A DNA stretch of 64,000 nt from Ancylothrix sp. D3o. Its GTDB lineage: Bacteria > Cyanobacteriota > Cyanobacteriia > Cyanobacteriales > Oscillatoriaceae. Location: positions 648,519-712,518 of the forward strand of contig NZ_JAMXEX010000002.1 in the NCBI RefSeq assembly GCF_025370775.1, written 5' to 3'. Numbering within the stretch: the stretch's first letter is position 1; every line of letters begins with the position of its first letter. Positions 1-7,136 of the stretch are shown here, piece by piece. The position numbers were made by a program, and so were the translations under genes. The notes under the pieces were generated by a model. The model saw only the letters and a list, made by a program, of their open reading frames with translations. It was not told the DNA's origin and did not search any database.

Positions 1-431
1 CTTATCGCAATCCTGTCCCGACGGTGGATATTATTATTGAGCTTGTTGACCGCCAAGACCGGCCTATCGTTTTAATCGAACGTCGCAACCCTCCTCACGG
101 TTGGGCTCTTCCGGGGGGTTTTGTGGACTATGGCGAGCCGGTTGAGGTGGCTGCTCGTCGTGAGGCTCTTGAGGAAACTGGCTTGAATGTTGAGCTTATT
201 GAGCAGTTTTGTGTCTATTCTGACCCGAACCGTGACCCCCGTCAGCATACTCTGAGTGTTGTTTTTATTGCTGCTGCTACTGGTGAACCCCAGGCGGCTG
301 ATGATGCGAAAAATTTGGGGCTTTTTGTGTTTTCTTCTCTGCCTGATGTTTTGTGTTTTGACCATGACCGCATTTTGCGCGACTATTGGTTTTACCGGCA
401 TTATCACATTCGCCCTCGTTTGGGTTTTTAA
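1..431 (+). CDS. NUDIX hydrolase, 5' partial
   Basis: NUDIX-family pyrophosphohydrolase that cleaves a nucleoside diphosphate linked to another moiety; the substrate cannot be told from sequence. The Nudix box is complete: a Gly, five residues, Glu, seven residues, then REALEETGL, preceded by the usual [16 protein letters not shown]. The reading frame stays open to the left edge, so the GTG at 24 is not the start: the codons before it read YRNPVPT, which fits the normal N-terminus of this subgroup, and the gene begins upstream of the window. The C-terminal part (DDAKNLGLF...DHDRILRDY) also fits the family. It is not part of an obvious operon; the next gene begins about 270 bp away. Confidence 0.92.
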   Translation, partial: YRNPVPTVDIIIELVDRQDRPIVLIERRNPPHGWALPGGFVDYGEPVEVAARREALEETGLNVELIEQFCVYSDPNRDPRQHTLSVVFIAAATGEPQAADDAKNLGLFVFSSLPDVLCFDHDRILRDYWFYRHYHIRPRLGF

Positions 432-516
432 TTTATATAAGTTATTGTTGCTAATTCCGCTGCTTTTACCCCCAGTCTCTACAAGAAGTTACCCCAGATG
501 TAAGAAAGGTTGGCTC

Positions 517-534
517 AATCTCACGGTTGAGATT
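517..534 (+). terminator. hairpin after the NUDIX gene, possible terminator
   Basis: A perfect 7-bp inverted repeat (AATCTCA / TGAGATT) with a CGGT loop lies 86 bp after the NUDIX stop. Only a weak T-rich stretch follows, so termination is uncertain. Confidence 0.3.
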
Positions 535-699
535 TATTGATATTGGAATAAATATGCAATTTTAATGTATATTTAAGGTTTCTAATTATTGGATGGGGTT
601 CTCATTGTAAATTCTTATGTTCTTTTTATTGAGTTTTTTTGTCAGAAAGCTGCTAACTTATTTAGGGAGTTAGTTGCAATTTTTGTCAATAGGTTGATT

Positions 700-1725
700 A
701 TGAACGAATTTGTAGGGGTTGTTGGGTTGGCACGCAAGCGGGTGGTTTTGGGTGCTGGGATATTGTGTTTGGGTTTGGCTGGTTTGACCGGCTGCGGTCA
801 GGAGCAAGCTTCTCAAAATACGACTACTAGCCAGAATACACCGGCAGCAACTGCGGGAAATACAGCACAAAATACGCCGCAAACTTCTTCTCAGCCAATG
901 TCTAAGTTGACGGTAGCTTTTGCTTCTCGCAAGGATGCTACAGAGTTAGAGGCAAAAGCTAAGGCGGTTGGTGAGTTTTTGTCTAAGGAAATGGGAATGC
1001 CGGTGGAAACGGTGATCGGCGATGATACGGCTGCTGTTGAGGCTTTGAGATCGGATAAAGTAGATGCGGCTTTTTTGAGCAGCCGACCGGCTTTGAAGGC
1101 TGAGGAATTAGCCGGATCTCGTTTGGTTTTGGCAGAGGTTAGAAAGGACTATTCTGGGGGTCATACTTATAATTCTGTTTTGGTTGTCAAAGAAGATAGT
1201 CCGCTGGCACAAAAGGCTACGGCTAAGGAAACTTTGGAACAGTTAAAAGATAAGAAAATGGCGTTTGCTTCTCGCACGTCTGGGTCTGGTTTTATTATTC
1301 CCACCGGCGAATTAGTTGGGCAAGGTTTGGTGGATGGCCCAGATCGTTTAGAAAACTTTTTTAGTCAGGTAAATTATGGGGATGGTTACAGTAGTGCACT
1401 GAAAGCTGTTCTCCAAGATCAGGCGGATGTAGCGGCGGTTTCTGAATATGCTTTGAAACCACCTTATATTACCGAAGAAGAAGCCGCACAATTGCGGGTT
1501 TTACATTCAATTCCGGGGGTGCCGGCTCATGGAATTACGCTGGATGATGATGTGCCGGCAGACGTTAAAGAAAAGTTTGTCAATGCGATGATGAAGTTAA
1601 ATGAGCCGGCAAATAATCAATTGTTAACGGCTCTTTATAATTCGACGGAGTTGGTAAAAGTTGACCACGACAAGCATTTAGCTCCGATGAAAGATTCCCT
1701 GAAACGGGCAAATATGACTCCTTAA
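700..1725 (+). CDS. phnD: PhnD-like phosphate/phosphite/phosphonate ABC transporter substrate-binding lipoprotein
   Basis: Periplasmic binding component that captures a phosphonate-like oxyanion and delivers it to the permease. The first ATG that gives a good signal peptide is at 700; the frame is open from 589, but those extra residues precede a typical lipoprotein signal. After the basic start (ARKRVV) comes a hydrophobic stretch ending in the lipobox LTGC, then a Gln/Thr/Ser-rich linker and the PBP-like fold beginning about KLTVAFASRKDATELEAK. Motifs such as VDAAFLSSRPAL and SRTSGSGFIIPTGEL match the PhnD/PtxB family. It is followed by ATPase and permease genes, so this is a complete transporter. 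No C-P lyase or phosphite dehydrogenase gene is in the window, so the true ligand (phosphonate, phosphite or phosphate) is open. Confidence 0.9.
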   Translation: MNEFVGVVGLARKRVVLGAGILCLGLAGLTGCGQEQASQNTTTSQNTPAATAGNTAQNTPQTSSQPMSKLTVAFASRKDATELEAKAKAVGEFLSKEMGMPVETVIGDDTAAVEALRSDKVDAAFLSSRPALKAEELAGSRLVLAEVRKDYSGGHTYNSVLVVKEDSPLAQKATAKETLEQLKDKKMAFASRTSGSGFIIPTGELVGQGLVDGPDRLENFFSQVNYGDGYSSALKAVLQDQADVAAVSEYALKPPYITEEEAAQLRVLHSIPGVPAHGITLDDDVPADVKEKFVNAMMKLNEPANNQLLTALYNSTELVKVDHDKHLAPMKDSLKRANMTP

Positions 1726-1748
1726 GGGCAATTAGGGATAGGGTAAAC

Positions 1749-1785
1749 GGTGACTGGAAAAAGTAATTCTAGTCACCTATTTTTC
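1749..1785 (+). terminator. rho-independent terminator after phnD
   Basis: An 11-bp stem (GGTGACT and AGTCACC outer arms, one G-T pair, then GAA/TTC inside) with a 7-nt loop is followed by TATTTTT. It sits 24 bp after the phnD stop and could lower transcription into phnC. Confidence 0.65.
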
Positions 1786-1858
1786 TGTTAAATTGAACAG
1801 AATTTTCTGATAAATTCCGAGAAAGACTTTGAGGGCTATTTAAAAAATTTAATTAGAG

Positions 1859-1924
1859 ATGATTGAAAATGAGGGAAAACATTTGATGCGGGATGCGCTT
1901 CGCCGTGCGAAAATGACTCCATAG
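1859..1924 (+). pseudogene. remnant of a second phnD 3' end
   Basis: The 21-codon frame ending in TAG reads ...KHLMRDALRRAKMTP, while the intact phnD upstream ends KHLAPMKDSLKRANMTP. Length, order and the terminal MTP match, so this looks like the tail of a second, otherwise deleted phnD copy. It lies between phnD and phnC. A chance match is unlikely but not excluded, since only about 17 residues align. Confidence 0.55.
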
Positions 1925-1934
1925 TTTGTTTATT

Positions 1935-2027
1935 GTTCATGGTTCATTGGTCAGGGCGTGCCCCCCTGCACGGCTTGTACAATTGTCATTTGTCAAGAGT
2001 GAAAATTGGATTTAATGAACTATGAAC
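1935..2027. repeat. inverted repeat flanking a 65-bp spacer
   Basis: GTTCATGGTTCATT (1935-1948) and AATGAACTATGAAC (2014-2027) are inverted copies with one mismatch. The 65 bp between them include a GC-rich stretch (GGGCGTGCCCCCCTGCACGG). The form suggests a small non-coding mobile or structural repeat just upstream of phnC; no transposase is present. Confidence 0.4.
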
Positions 2028-2063
2028 CAGGAAGCAGGAATAATCAACAATTAAGAATAAGCC

Positions 2064-2798
2064 ATGATTATTGAGTGTAAAGGTATAGAAACGGGTTATA
2101 ATTTGGCACTAGGCCGGCCTATTTTAAATGGCATTAATTTTTCGGTAAAATCAGGCGAATTTGTGACGCTTTTGGGGTTGAATGGGGCGGGTAAATCGAC
2201 GCTTTTAAAAGCATTGGTTGGGTTGGTTCCTATTCAAAAAGGCGAGATTTGTGTTAAGGAAGTGCCGGTGAAGGGGGAGACGTTAAAAGAAGTTCGTAGA
2301 AATGTGGGTTTTTTGTTTCAAGGTGGGGGGTTAGTACGGCAGCTTTCGGCTTTGGATAATGTATTGTGTGGCCGGTTGGGGGCGCTTTCTGCTTGGCAAA
2401 CTTTGGGGGGGTTTAGCAAAAAAGACCGGCAGGATGCTTTGGAGTTATTAGAAAGTTTAGGTTTAGGGAATTTAGCAGATCAAAAAACGGGCTTGTTGAG
2501 TGGGGGACAGCAGCAGAGGGTAGCCATTGCTAGGGCTTTAATTCAGCGTCCAGAGATTTTATTAGCTGATGAACCGACGACAGGTTTAGATGTGCTGGCG
2601 GCGCGTCAGGTGATGGATATTTTTGCTAATTTGTGCAGAGAAAAAAATATAACAGTGGTGGTGGTTTTGCATGATTTGGAGTTGGCGAGTTTGTATGCAG
2701 ATAGGGCGGTGATTTTGGATGCAGGGCGTGTGATTTATGATGGTGTTTGTGGAGATTTATCTAAACAATTTGCTGATTTAAAACCAGTTAAATTATAA
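2064..2798 (+). CDS. phnC: PhnC-like phosphonate-type ABC transporter ATP-binding protein
   Basis: Cytoplasmic ATPase that powers the PhnD/PhnE importer. All ABC motifs are present: Walker A GLNGAGKST, signature LSGGQQQRVAIARAL, Walker B ILLADEPTTGLD and the H-loop VVLHDLELA. The 244-residue length is normal for this family. The ATG at 2064 is the first plausible start; no strong Shine-Dalgarno sequence precedes it. It lies 338 bp after phnD, a gap that contains a terminator, a phnD remnant and an inverted repeat, so the three genes may not be one transcript. phnE follows after 77 bp. Confidence 0.92.
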   Translation: MIIECKGIETGYNLALGRPILNGINFSVKSGEFVTLLGLNGAGKSTLLKALVGLVPIQKGEICVKEVPVKGETLKEVRRNVGFLFQGGGLVRQLSALDNVLCGRLGALSAWQTLGGFSKKDRQDALELLESLGLGNLADQKTGLLSGGQQQRVAIARALIQRPEILLADEPTTGLDVLAARQVMDIFANLCREKNITVVVVLHDLELASLYADRAVILDAGRVIYDGVCGDLSKQFADLKPVKL

Positions 2799-2875
2799 TA
2801 GTTTTTTGGGATTTGAGAAGGCCGGTTTCTTGAAATAAGCGGCTTCCTAAGTTTACTTAAAAAGGAGAGGGAGAA

Positions 2876-3667
2876 ATGAAAAAAAATTTTGTAGTTTGGT
2901 GGAAAAGAAATGGTTGGGCGCGGTGGTTCGGGATTGGATTGAGCGTGGTTTTGGTGTATGGGTGGGCGTTGCAGGGTTTAGAAATAAATTTAGATTTGTT
3001 GCGGGATAGTTGGCCGAATATTATTGATTTTTTGGTTAGGCTGTGGCCGCCAAATTGGGAGATTTTGGATGTGGCGGTTAAGGCGTTAATTGAAACGGTG
3101 CAGATGTCGATTTGGGGTACGACTATAGGGGCGATTATTTCGCTGCCAATTGCAATTTGTAGCGCTCATAATTTGGCTCCAAAATGGTTACAGTGGATTG
3201 CAAATTTTTTGCAGAATGCGGTGAGATCGGTTCCTTCTATTGTGTTGGGTTTAATTTTTGTGGCGGCGACGGGTTTGGGGGCGCCGGCGGGGACTTTGGC
3301 GGTGGGTATTTATACGGTTGGTTATCTTGGGAAGTTTTATCAAGAGGCGATAGAGGCTGTTGAACCTCGTTCGCTGGAGGCTTTGCGGGTGTCGGGGGCT
3401 TCTTGGTTACAGGTGGCGCAGTATGGAATTTTGCCGCAGGTTGTGCCTTTGAGTTTGGGATATACGCTGTATATGTTTGAGTATAATATCCGGGCGGCTT
3501 CGGTTTTGGGGGTTGTGGGTGCCGGGGGTATTGGTTTTGAGTTGGTGAATTATATTCGGGCTTTTGAATATAATAAGGCGACTACTATGATGTTGGTTTT
3601 GTTGGTTGTGGTGACGGTTATTGATGGGGTTAGTAGTAAGTTAAGGCAGAGATTGGAGAGGTTATAA
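2876..3667 (+). CDS. phnE: PhnE-like phosphonate-type ABC transporter permease
   Basis: Inner-membrane permease of the PhnCDE-type importer. The protein has a basic N-terminus (KKNFVVWWKRNGW), several hydrophobic helices, and the BPD_transp_1 coupling segment with EALRVSGASWLQVAQYGILPQV, the family's EAA-like loop that contacts the ATPase. Start at 2876 is supported by AAGGAGAGGGAG just upstream. The usual phnE C-terminus (VVGAGGIGFEL, then NKATTMMLVLLVVV) is intact at 263 residues. A palindromic CGCAGAT repeat starts directly after the stop codon. Confidence 0.92.
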   Translation: MKKNFVVWWKRNGWARWFGIGLSVVLVYGWALQGLEINLDLLRDSWPNIIDFLVRLWPPNWEILDVAVKALIETVQMSIWGTTIGAIISLPIAICSAHNLAPKWLQWIANFLQNAVRSVPSIVLGLIFVAATGLGAPAGTLAVGIYTVGYLGKFYQEAIEAVEPRSLEALRVSGASWLQVAQYGILPQVVPLSLGYTLYMFEYNIRAASVLGVVGAGGIGFELVNYIRAFEYNKATTMMLVLLVVVTVIDGVSSKLRQRLERL

Positions 3668-3776
3668 ACCGCAGATGTAAGGCAGGCAGGATGCCTACCC
3701 CACAGATGAACACGGATAGCTTATCTGCGTAGCGCTTACGCGCCGCTACGCGTACATCTGCGTTTATCTGCGGTTA
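3668..3776. repeat. CGCAGAT palindromic intergenic repeat, copy A
   Basis: Begins ACCGCAGATG and ends CATCTGCGTTTATCTGCGGTT, so its ends are inverted. The interior contains other palindromic pieces (TAGCGCTTACGCGCC, GGCAGGCAGGATGCCTACC). Related copies lie at 7039-7125, 9495-9559 and, as a half copy, 59285-59319. Confidence 0.7.
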
Positions 3777-3808
3777 AAATTAAAGTTAATGTTAGGGAGA
3801 ATAGTTTT

Positions 3809-4090
3809 ATGGAAAGTATTAAAATTCGTTCTCGTGTTGGTTCGGATGGGATTTTACGTTTGGATGTGCCGGTGGGTTTTTGTGATGAGGAAATAGAGGT
3901 GACGGTGATGGTAGAAAAAGTGGGGCCGGTTGTTAAGTCTCCTGAAAATTTGGGTTGGCCGGCTGGTTTTTTTGATAGAACGTGGGGTAGTTGTGCAGAT
4001 GATCCGATTGTCATTGATGATGAGGGAATATCCGAAGAACTTGATGATAATTTAGATGGGGTTTTTGATGAAAAGGCAGAAATTGTGTGA
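3809..4090 (+). CDS. putative antitoxin of the PIN-domain toxin
   Basis: A 93-residue protein whose gene overlaps the following PIN-toxin gene by one base, the usual antitoxin-toxin arrangement. The N-terminal half (IKIRSRVGSDGILRLDVP, then EEIEVTVMVE) has the beta-rich look of AbrB-like or similar dimerising DNA-binding antitoxins, and the C-terminal half is strongly acidic (DDPIVIDDEG...SEELDDNLDG), as expected for a segment that wraps a basic toxin. Start at 3809 has AGGGAG upstream. The exact antitoxin family is not certain; position and composition carry the call. Confidence 0.7.
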   Translation: MESIKIRSRVGSDGILRLDVPVGFCDEEIEVTVMVEKVGPVVKSPENLGWPAGFFDRTWGSCADDPIVIDDEGISEELDDNLDGVFDEKAEIV

Positions 4091-4491
4091 TGTATTTGCT
4101 TGATACTAATGTTTGTGTGATTTATTTGAATAACCGCTCTCTGGTGCTTCGACAACGGCTAGAACGCATACCTATAAAAGATATCGCTGTGTGTTCTGTG
4201 GTGAAGGGAGAGTTATTTTATGGCGCATTGCGAAGTAACAATACCCAGCGGAGTTTAGAGAGACAGCAAGCGTTTTTGAATCAGTTTGTGTCTTTACCTT
4301 TTGATGATGAGGCGGCTACTGTTTACGCTCGAATTCGTGCTGAATTGGCAGGGAGGGGAACACCAATCGGAGCAAATGATTTACAAATTGCGGCTATTGC
4401 TTTAGCAAACAATTTAATTTTGGTAACGCATAATACTCGTGAGTTTAGCCGCGTTGATGGGTTAAAAATTGAAGATTGGGAAGTGGAGTAA
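4090..4491 (+). CDS. vapC: VapC-type PIN-domain ribonuclease toxin
   Basis: PIN-domain endoribonuclease, toxin of a type II toxin-antitoxin pair. The fold starts with YLLDTNVCVIYLN (first catalytic Asp), followed by VKGELFYGA (catalytic Glu) and GANDLQIAAIAL (second acidic cluster), and ends with the family hallmark THNTREFSRV...IEDWE. This pattern is that of the VapC/FitB group whose members cut initiator tRNA. I start it at the ATG at 4090, which overlaps the antitoxin stop as TGATG; a GTG at 4087 is the alternative. Length 133 residues is normal, and all acidic residues are present, so it is probably functional. Confidence 0.88.
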   Translation: MYLLDTNVCVIYLNNRSLVLRQRLERIPIKDIAVCSVVKGELFYGALRSNNTQRSLERQQAFLNQFVSLPFDDEAATVYARIRAELAGRGTPIGANDLQIAAIALANNLILVTHNTREFSRVDGLKIEDWEVE

Positions 4492-4548
4492 TAGTTGAGG
4501 ATTAAGAGGTTAAAATTAAGCGGTGAATGGCTTCTTTTTTGTGTAGCT

Positions 4549-4625
4549 GCCGGTTTGAATCGGCTTGTGTGTGGGTTAGCACAGCGGGTTGGCGCGATGG
4601 GTTGGCGCGACGGGTTGAAACCGGC
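4549..4625. repeat. inverted repeat with 13-bp tandem inside
   Basis: GCCGGTTT (4549-4556) and AAACCGGC (4618-4625) form inverted ends. Between them the unit GGGTTGGCGCGA occurs twice (4586-4597, 4599-4610) and a third partial GGGTTG follows. No coding potential was seen. Confidence 0.45.
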
Positions 4626-4639
4626 CGGTACAGGAATAA

Positions 4640-4663
4640 AGCCCTAGCGGGCTATTTTTTTTT
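4640..4663 (+). terminator. rho-independent terminator after the toxin gene
   Basis: Stem AGCCC / GGGCT with a TAGC loop followed by TATTTTTTTTT, about 150 bp after vapC. It separates the toxin-antitoxin pair from the pentapeptide genes. Confidence 0.7.
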
Positions 4664-4667
4664 GTTT

Positions 4668-4756
4668 ATTTTTCTCTGACGAGAGTTAATAATAGTTATA
4701 AATTTTTGGGGTTAGTTTGCCGGTAGACTGGTGTGGTAGTTATTCAAAGGTGCGTT
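4668..4756 (+). promoter_or_regulatory. duplicated leader, copy 1, upstream of pentapeptide gene
   Basis: About 89 bp that recurs at 5667-5754 directly upstream of the second pentapeptide gene. Shared blocks include TTTTTCTCTGA-GAGAGTTAATAATA, ATTTTTGGG-TTAGTTTGC and AAAGGTGCGTT just before the ATG. The palindrome CTCTGACGAGAG (4674-4685) is a candidate operator, and AAAGGTG is the likely ribosome site. Confidence 0.5.
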
Positions 4757-5572
4757 ATGGATGCTAAGGAACTGCTGGCAAAATATGCAGAGGGTGAAAG
4801 GAATTTTCAAAAAATACAACTAGCAGAGATTGATTTAACAGGTGTAGACTTGAGCGGGGTAGACTTTTCTTATGCAAATTTGAGTGCTGTTGATCTGAGT
4901 AAGGCAAACTTGACTAATGCCAAATTTTATGGTGCCAACTTGATGAGAGGAAATTTCACCGGCGCTGATTTACGCAATGTTGTTATCAATTCAGCAAACT
5001 TGAGTGGGGCAGATTTTAGTGGTGCAGATTTGAGTGGGGCTAACTTGGATAGTAGTAATTTGAATAATGCTACTTTTGATAAGGCAAATTTGAGCAAAGC
5101 AAGTCTGAGATCGGCTAATTTAACAGGAGCTTCTTTAATGGAAGCTGATATCAGTCCGGCGACTTTAGATAATGCCAATTTAACGGGGGCTGATTTGGGT
5201 AAAGCTGATTTGAGTGGGGCAAATTTAATCGGTGTAAAGCTACAAAGTGCCAATTTTCAAGAAGCACAACTCCGGCAAGTTAATTTACAGAATGTGGATT
5301 TGTCGGGATTTAATCTTTCTGGGGTAGATTTGAGTGCTGCAAATTTGGCAGGAACGAATCTCAAAAAAGCTAATCTGCGAGGGGCAAATTTAGAAAGATC
5401 AAGCCTTATAGGGGCAAATTTGATTCGGGCAAATCTGAAAGGAGCTAATCTTAAAAGGGCTGATTTGACGGATGCAAAAACCTACGGTGTCAGCATTAAA
5501 GAGGCTGATTTAACGAATGCAATTATGCCGGATGGAGAACGGTATAAGCAGGAAGATAGCGAGAAAAAGTAA
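4757..5572 (+). CDS. pentapeptide-repeat protein
   Basis: A 271-residue protein built almost wholly of A(D/N)LXX pentapeptide repeats (ADLSGANLDSSNL and so on), which fold into a right-handed quadrilateral beta-helix. No signal peptide is seen, so it is probably cytoplasmic. The short N-terminal cap MDAKELLAKYAEGERNFQKI is shared with the next gene (MDAETLLERYASGARGF), showing that the two arose by duplication, leader included. I chose the ATG at 4757, which has AAAGGTG upstream and matches the paralog's start; the open frame reaches back to 4733. The tail ends NAIMPDGERYKQEDSEKK. Function is unknown; the family includes gyrase-protecting mimics, but most cyanobacterial members have no assigned role. 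Confidence 0.9.
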   Translation: MDAKELLAKYAEGERNFQKIQLAEIDLTGVDLSGVDFSYANLSAVDLSKANLTNAKFYGANLMRGNFTGADLRNVVINSANLSGADFSGADLSGANLDSSNLNNATFDKANLSKASLRSANLTGASLMEADISPATLDNANLTGADLGKADLSGANLIGVKLQSANFQEAQLRQVNLQNVDLSGFNLSGVDLSAANLAGTNLKKANLRGANLERSSLIGANLIRANLKGANLKRADLTDAKTYGVSIKEADLTNAIMPDGERYKQEDSEKK

Positions 5573-5586
5573 TGTTTAATTAGGAA

Positions 5587-5615
5587 AAGGCGGTAAAAAT
5601 TAAGTTTACTGCCTT
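5587..5615 (+). other. 11-bp stem-loop after the first pentapeptide gene
   Basis: AAGGCGGTAAA and TTTACTGCCTT pair over 11 bp (one G-T) around a 7-nt loop. There is no T-run after it, so it may be a weak terminator or an RNA-stabilising hairpin. Confidence 0.4.
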
Positions 5616-5666
5616 GCCTGGTGATGGGGATATTTTACGGGGCCGGTGTTGTATGTCGCTTGTGGC

Positions 5667-5754
5667 ATTTTTCTCTGATGAGAGTTAATAATACTTATGG
5701 ATTTTTGGGTTAGTTTGCTGATAAGCTTTTGTAGTAGTTATTTAAAGGTGCGTT
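5667..5754 (+). promoter_or_regulatory. duplicated leader, copy 2
   Basis: Second copy of the 4668-4756 leader, again ending AAAGGTGCGTT before the ATG, with the palindrome CTCTGATGAGAG. Conservation after duplication suggests shared control of both pentapeptide genes. Confidence 0.5.
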
Positions 5755-7035
5755 ATGGATGCTGAGACACTTTTAGAAAGATACGCATCAGGTGCGCGAG
5801 GTTTTCGGTCAGTACAGCTTAGTGGGGTAGACCTTACAGAGGCCAATTTAATCCAGATAGACCTTTACGCCGCTGATTTAACGGCAGCAGATTTAAGTGG
5901 AGCAAACCTTACGCAGGCTAACATAGGATCAGCTAACCTAACGAGAACAGACCTCACCGATGCCAATATGACCCAGGTGCAGATGGGATCTGCTAATTTG
6001 AGTCAGGCTGATTTGAGTGGTGCTGATTTGCGGGGAGCTAACGGCGGAATTAACAATTTAACTCAAGCAAATTTGGATAAGGCAAATTTGAGCGGTGCTC
6101 AGCTTCCCAGTTCAAATCTAACGAGTGCTTCTTTAGTTGAAGCCGATTTGAGTAGAGCAAATTTAAGTAATGTCAATTTGACTTCAGCAGATTTAACTGA
6201 CTCCAATTTAAGCGGAGCAAATTTAAGTAATGCGAATTTGAATTCCGCCGATTTAACTGACTCAGACTTAAGCGTAGCAAATTTAAGTGGTTCGATTCTC
6301 TCAAACACAAATTTTAAGCCCAAAAAAGTGCGGGGGATTAATTTAAGCCGTGTTATTTTATCAGGGATGAACTTAGCCGGCCTAGATTTGAGTGTATCTA
6401 ACCTTGAAAACGCCAACCTCAGCGAAGCTTCACTAGAAGAATGCAATTTAGAAAGAGCGAGTTTGCGAAACGCCAATTTAACAAAAGCAAATTTAAAACA
6501 CGCAAACCTGTCAAAAGCAGACCTCACCGGCGCAAATATTGAAGGAGCAAATCTGGAAAACGCAGACCTAAATCGTGCGATAATGCCAGATGGAAAACGC
6601 AATAAAGCAGAGAAATCTGAAAAAACCACAAAAACAACAACTCAAATGACCAAAAAAATCATCCGTTCAGAACAAGCACCGGCCCCCGTTGGCCCCTATA
6701 ACCAAGCAATTGCAGCCACCGGCACCACCATATTTCTAGCCGGCCAAATACCCCTAGATCCCAGAATAAACGAAATCCTATATCCCGAAGACATTACAAA
6801 ACAAACCGAACAAGTAATAGCCAATATTCAAGCAGTATTAAAAGAAGCCGGTGCCGGTTTAGAAAACGTCGTCAAAACCACCGTTTTCCTCAAAGACATG
6901 AACGACTTCGCCGCCATGAACGCCGTTTACTCCAAATACTTTGACGCCGCCACCGCACCCGCCAGATCAACCATCCAAGTCGCAAGACTCCCCAAAGACG
7001 CACTCGTAGAAATTGAGTGTATAGCTGTTATATAA
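5755..7035 (+). CDS. pentapeptide-repeat protein fused to RidA (YjgF/Rid family)
   Basis: One 426-residue frame with two unrelated halves. Residues 1 to about 285 are pentapeptide repeats paralogous to the preceding protein, down to the end NRAIMPDGKRNKAEKSEK. A short Thr/Lys linker leads into a complete Rid domain from MTKKIIRSEQAP (Met298, nt 6646): GPYNQAI, FLAGQIPLDP, VVKTTVFLKDM, and the signature PARSTIQVARLP with the substrate-binding Arg, plus VEIECIAV. Rid enzymes hydrolyse reactive enamines/imines such as 2-aminoacrylate. No ribosome site precedes the internal ATG, so it is probably a true fusion, perhaps formed when the pentapeptide stop was lost. Base use shifts from AAT/TTA-rich repeats to C-rich codons in the Rid half. 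Confidence 0.88.
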   Translation: MDAETLLERYASGARGFRSVQLSGVDLTEANLIQIDLYAADLTAADLSGANLTQANIGSANLTRTDLTDANMTQVQMGSANLSQADLSGADLRGANGGINNLTQANLDKANLSGAQLPSSNLTSASLVEADLSRANLSNVNLTSADLTDSNLSGANLSNANLNSADLTDSDLSVANLSGSILSNTNFKPKKVRGINLSRVILSGMNLAGLDLSVSNLENANLSEASLEECNLERASLRNANLTKANLKHANLSKADLTGANIEGANLENADLNRAIMPDGKRNKAEKSEKTTKTTTQMTKKIIRSEQAPAPVGPYNQAIAATGTTIFLAGQIPLDPRINEILYPEDITKQTEQVIANIQAVLKEAGAGLENVVKTTVFLKDMNDFAAMNAVYSKYFDAATAPARSTIQVARLPKDALVEIECIAVI

Positions 7036-7038
7036 AAA

Positions 7039-7125
7039 ACGCAGATAAACACAGAAGCCTGCTCTGCATTTATCCGCGCCTACATCTGTGGGGCAGGCAT
7101 CTTGCCTGCCATACATCTGCGGTTA
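7039..7125. repeat. CGCAGAT palindromic intergenic repeat, copy B
   Basis: Starts AACGCAGATAAACACAG and ends CATACATCTGCGGTT; contains GGGGCAGGCATCTTGCCTGCC, the same internal piece as copy A in inverse form. It fills the gap between the convergent RidA-fusion gene and the SLH gene. Confidence 0.65.
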
Positions 7126-7136
7126 AAAAATCCCCC

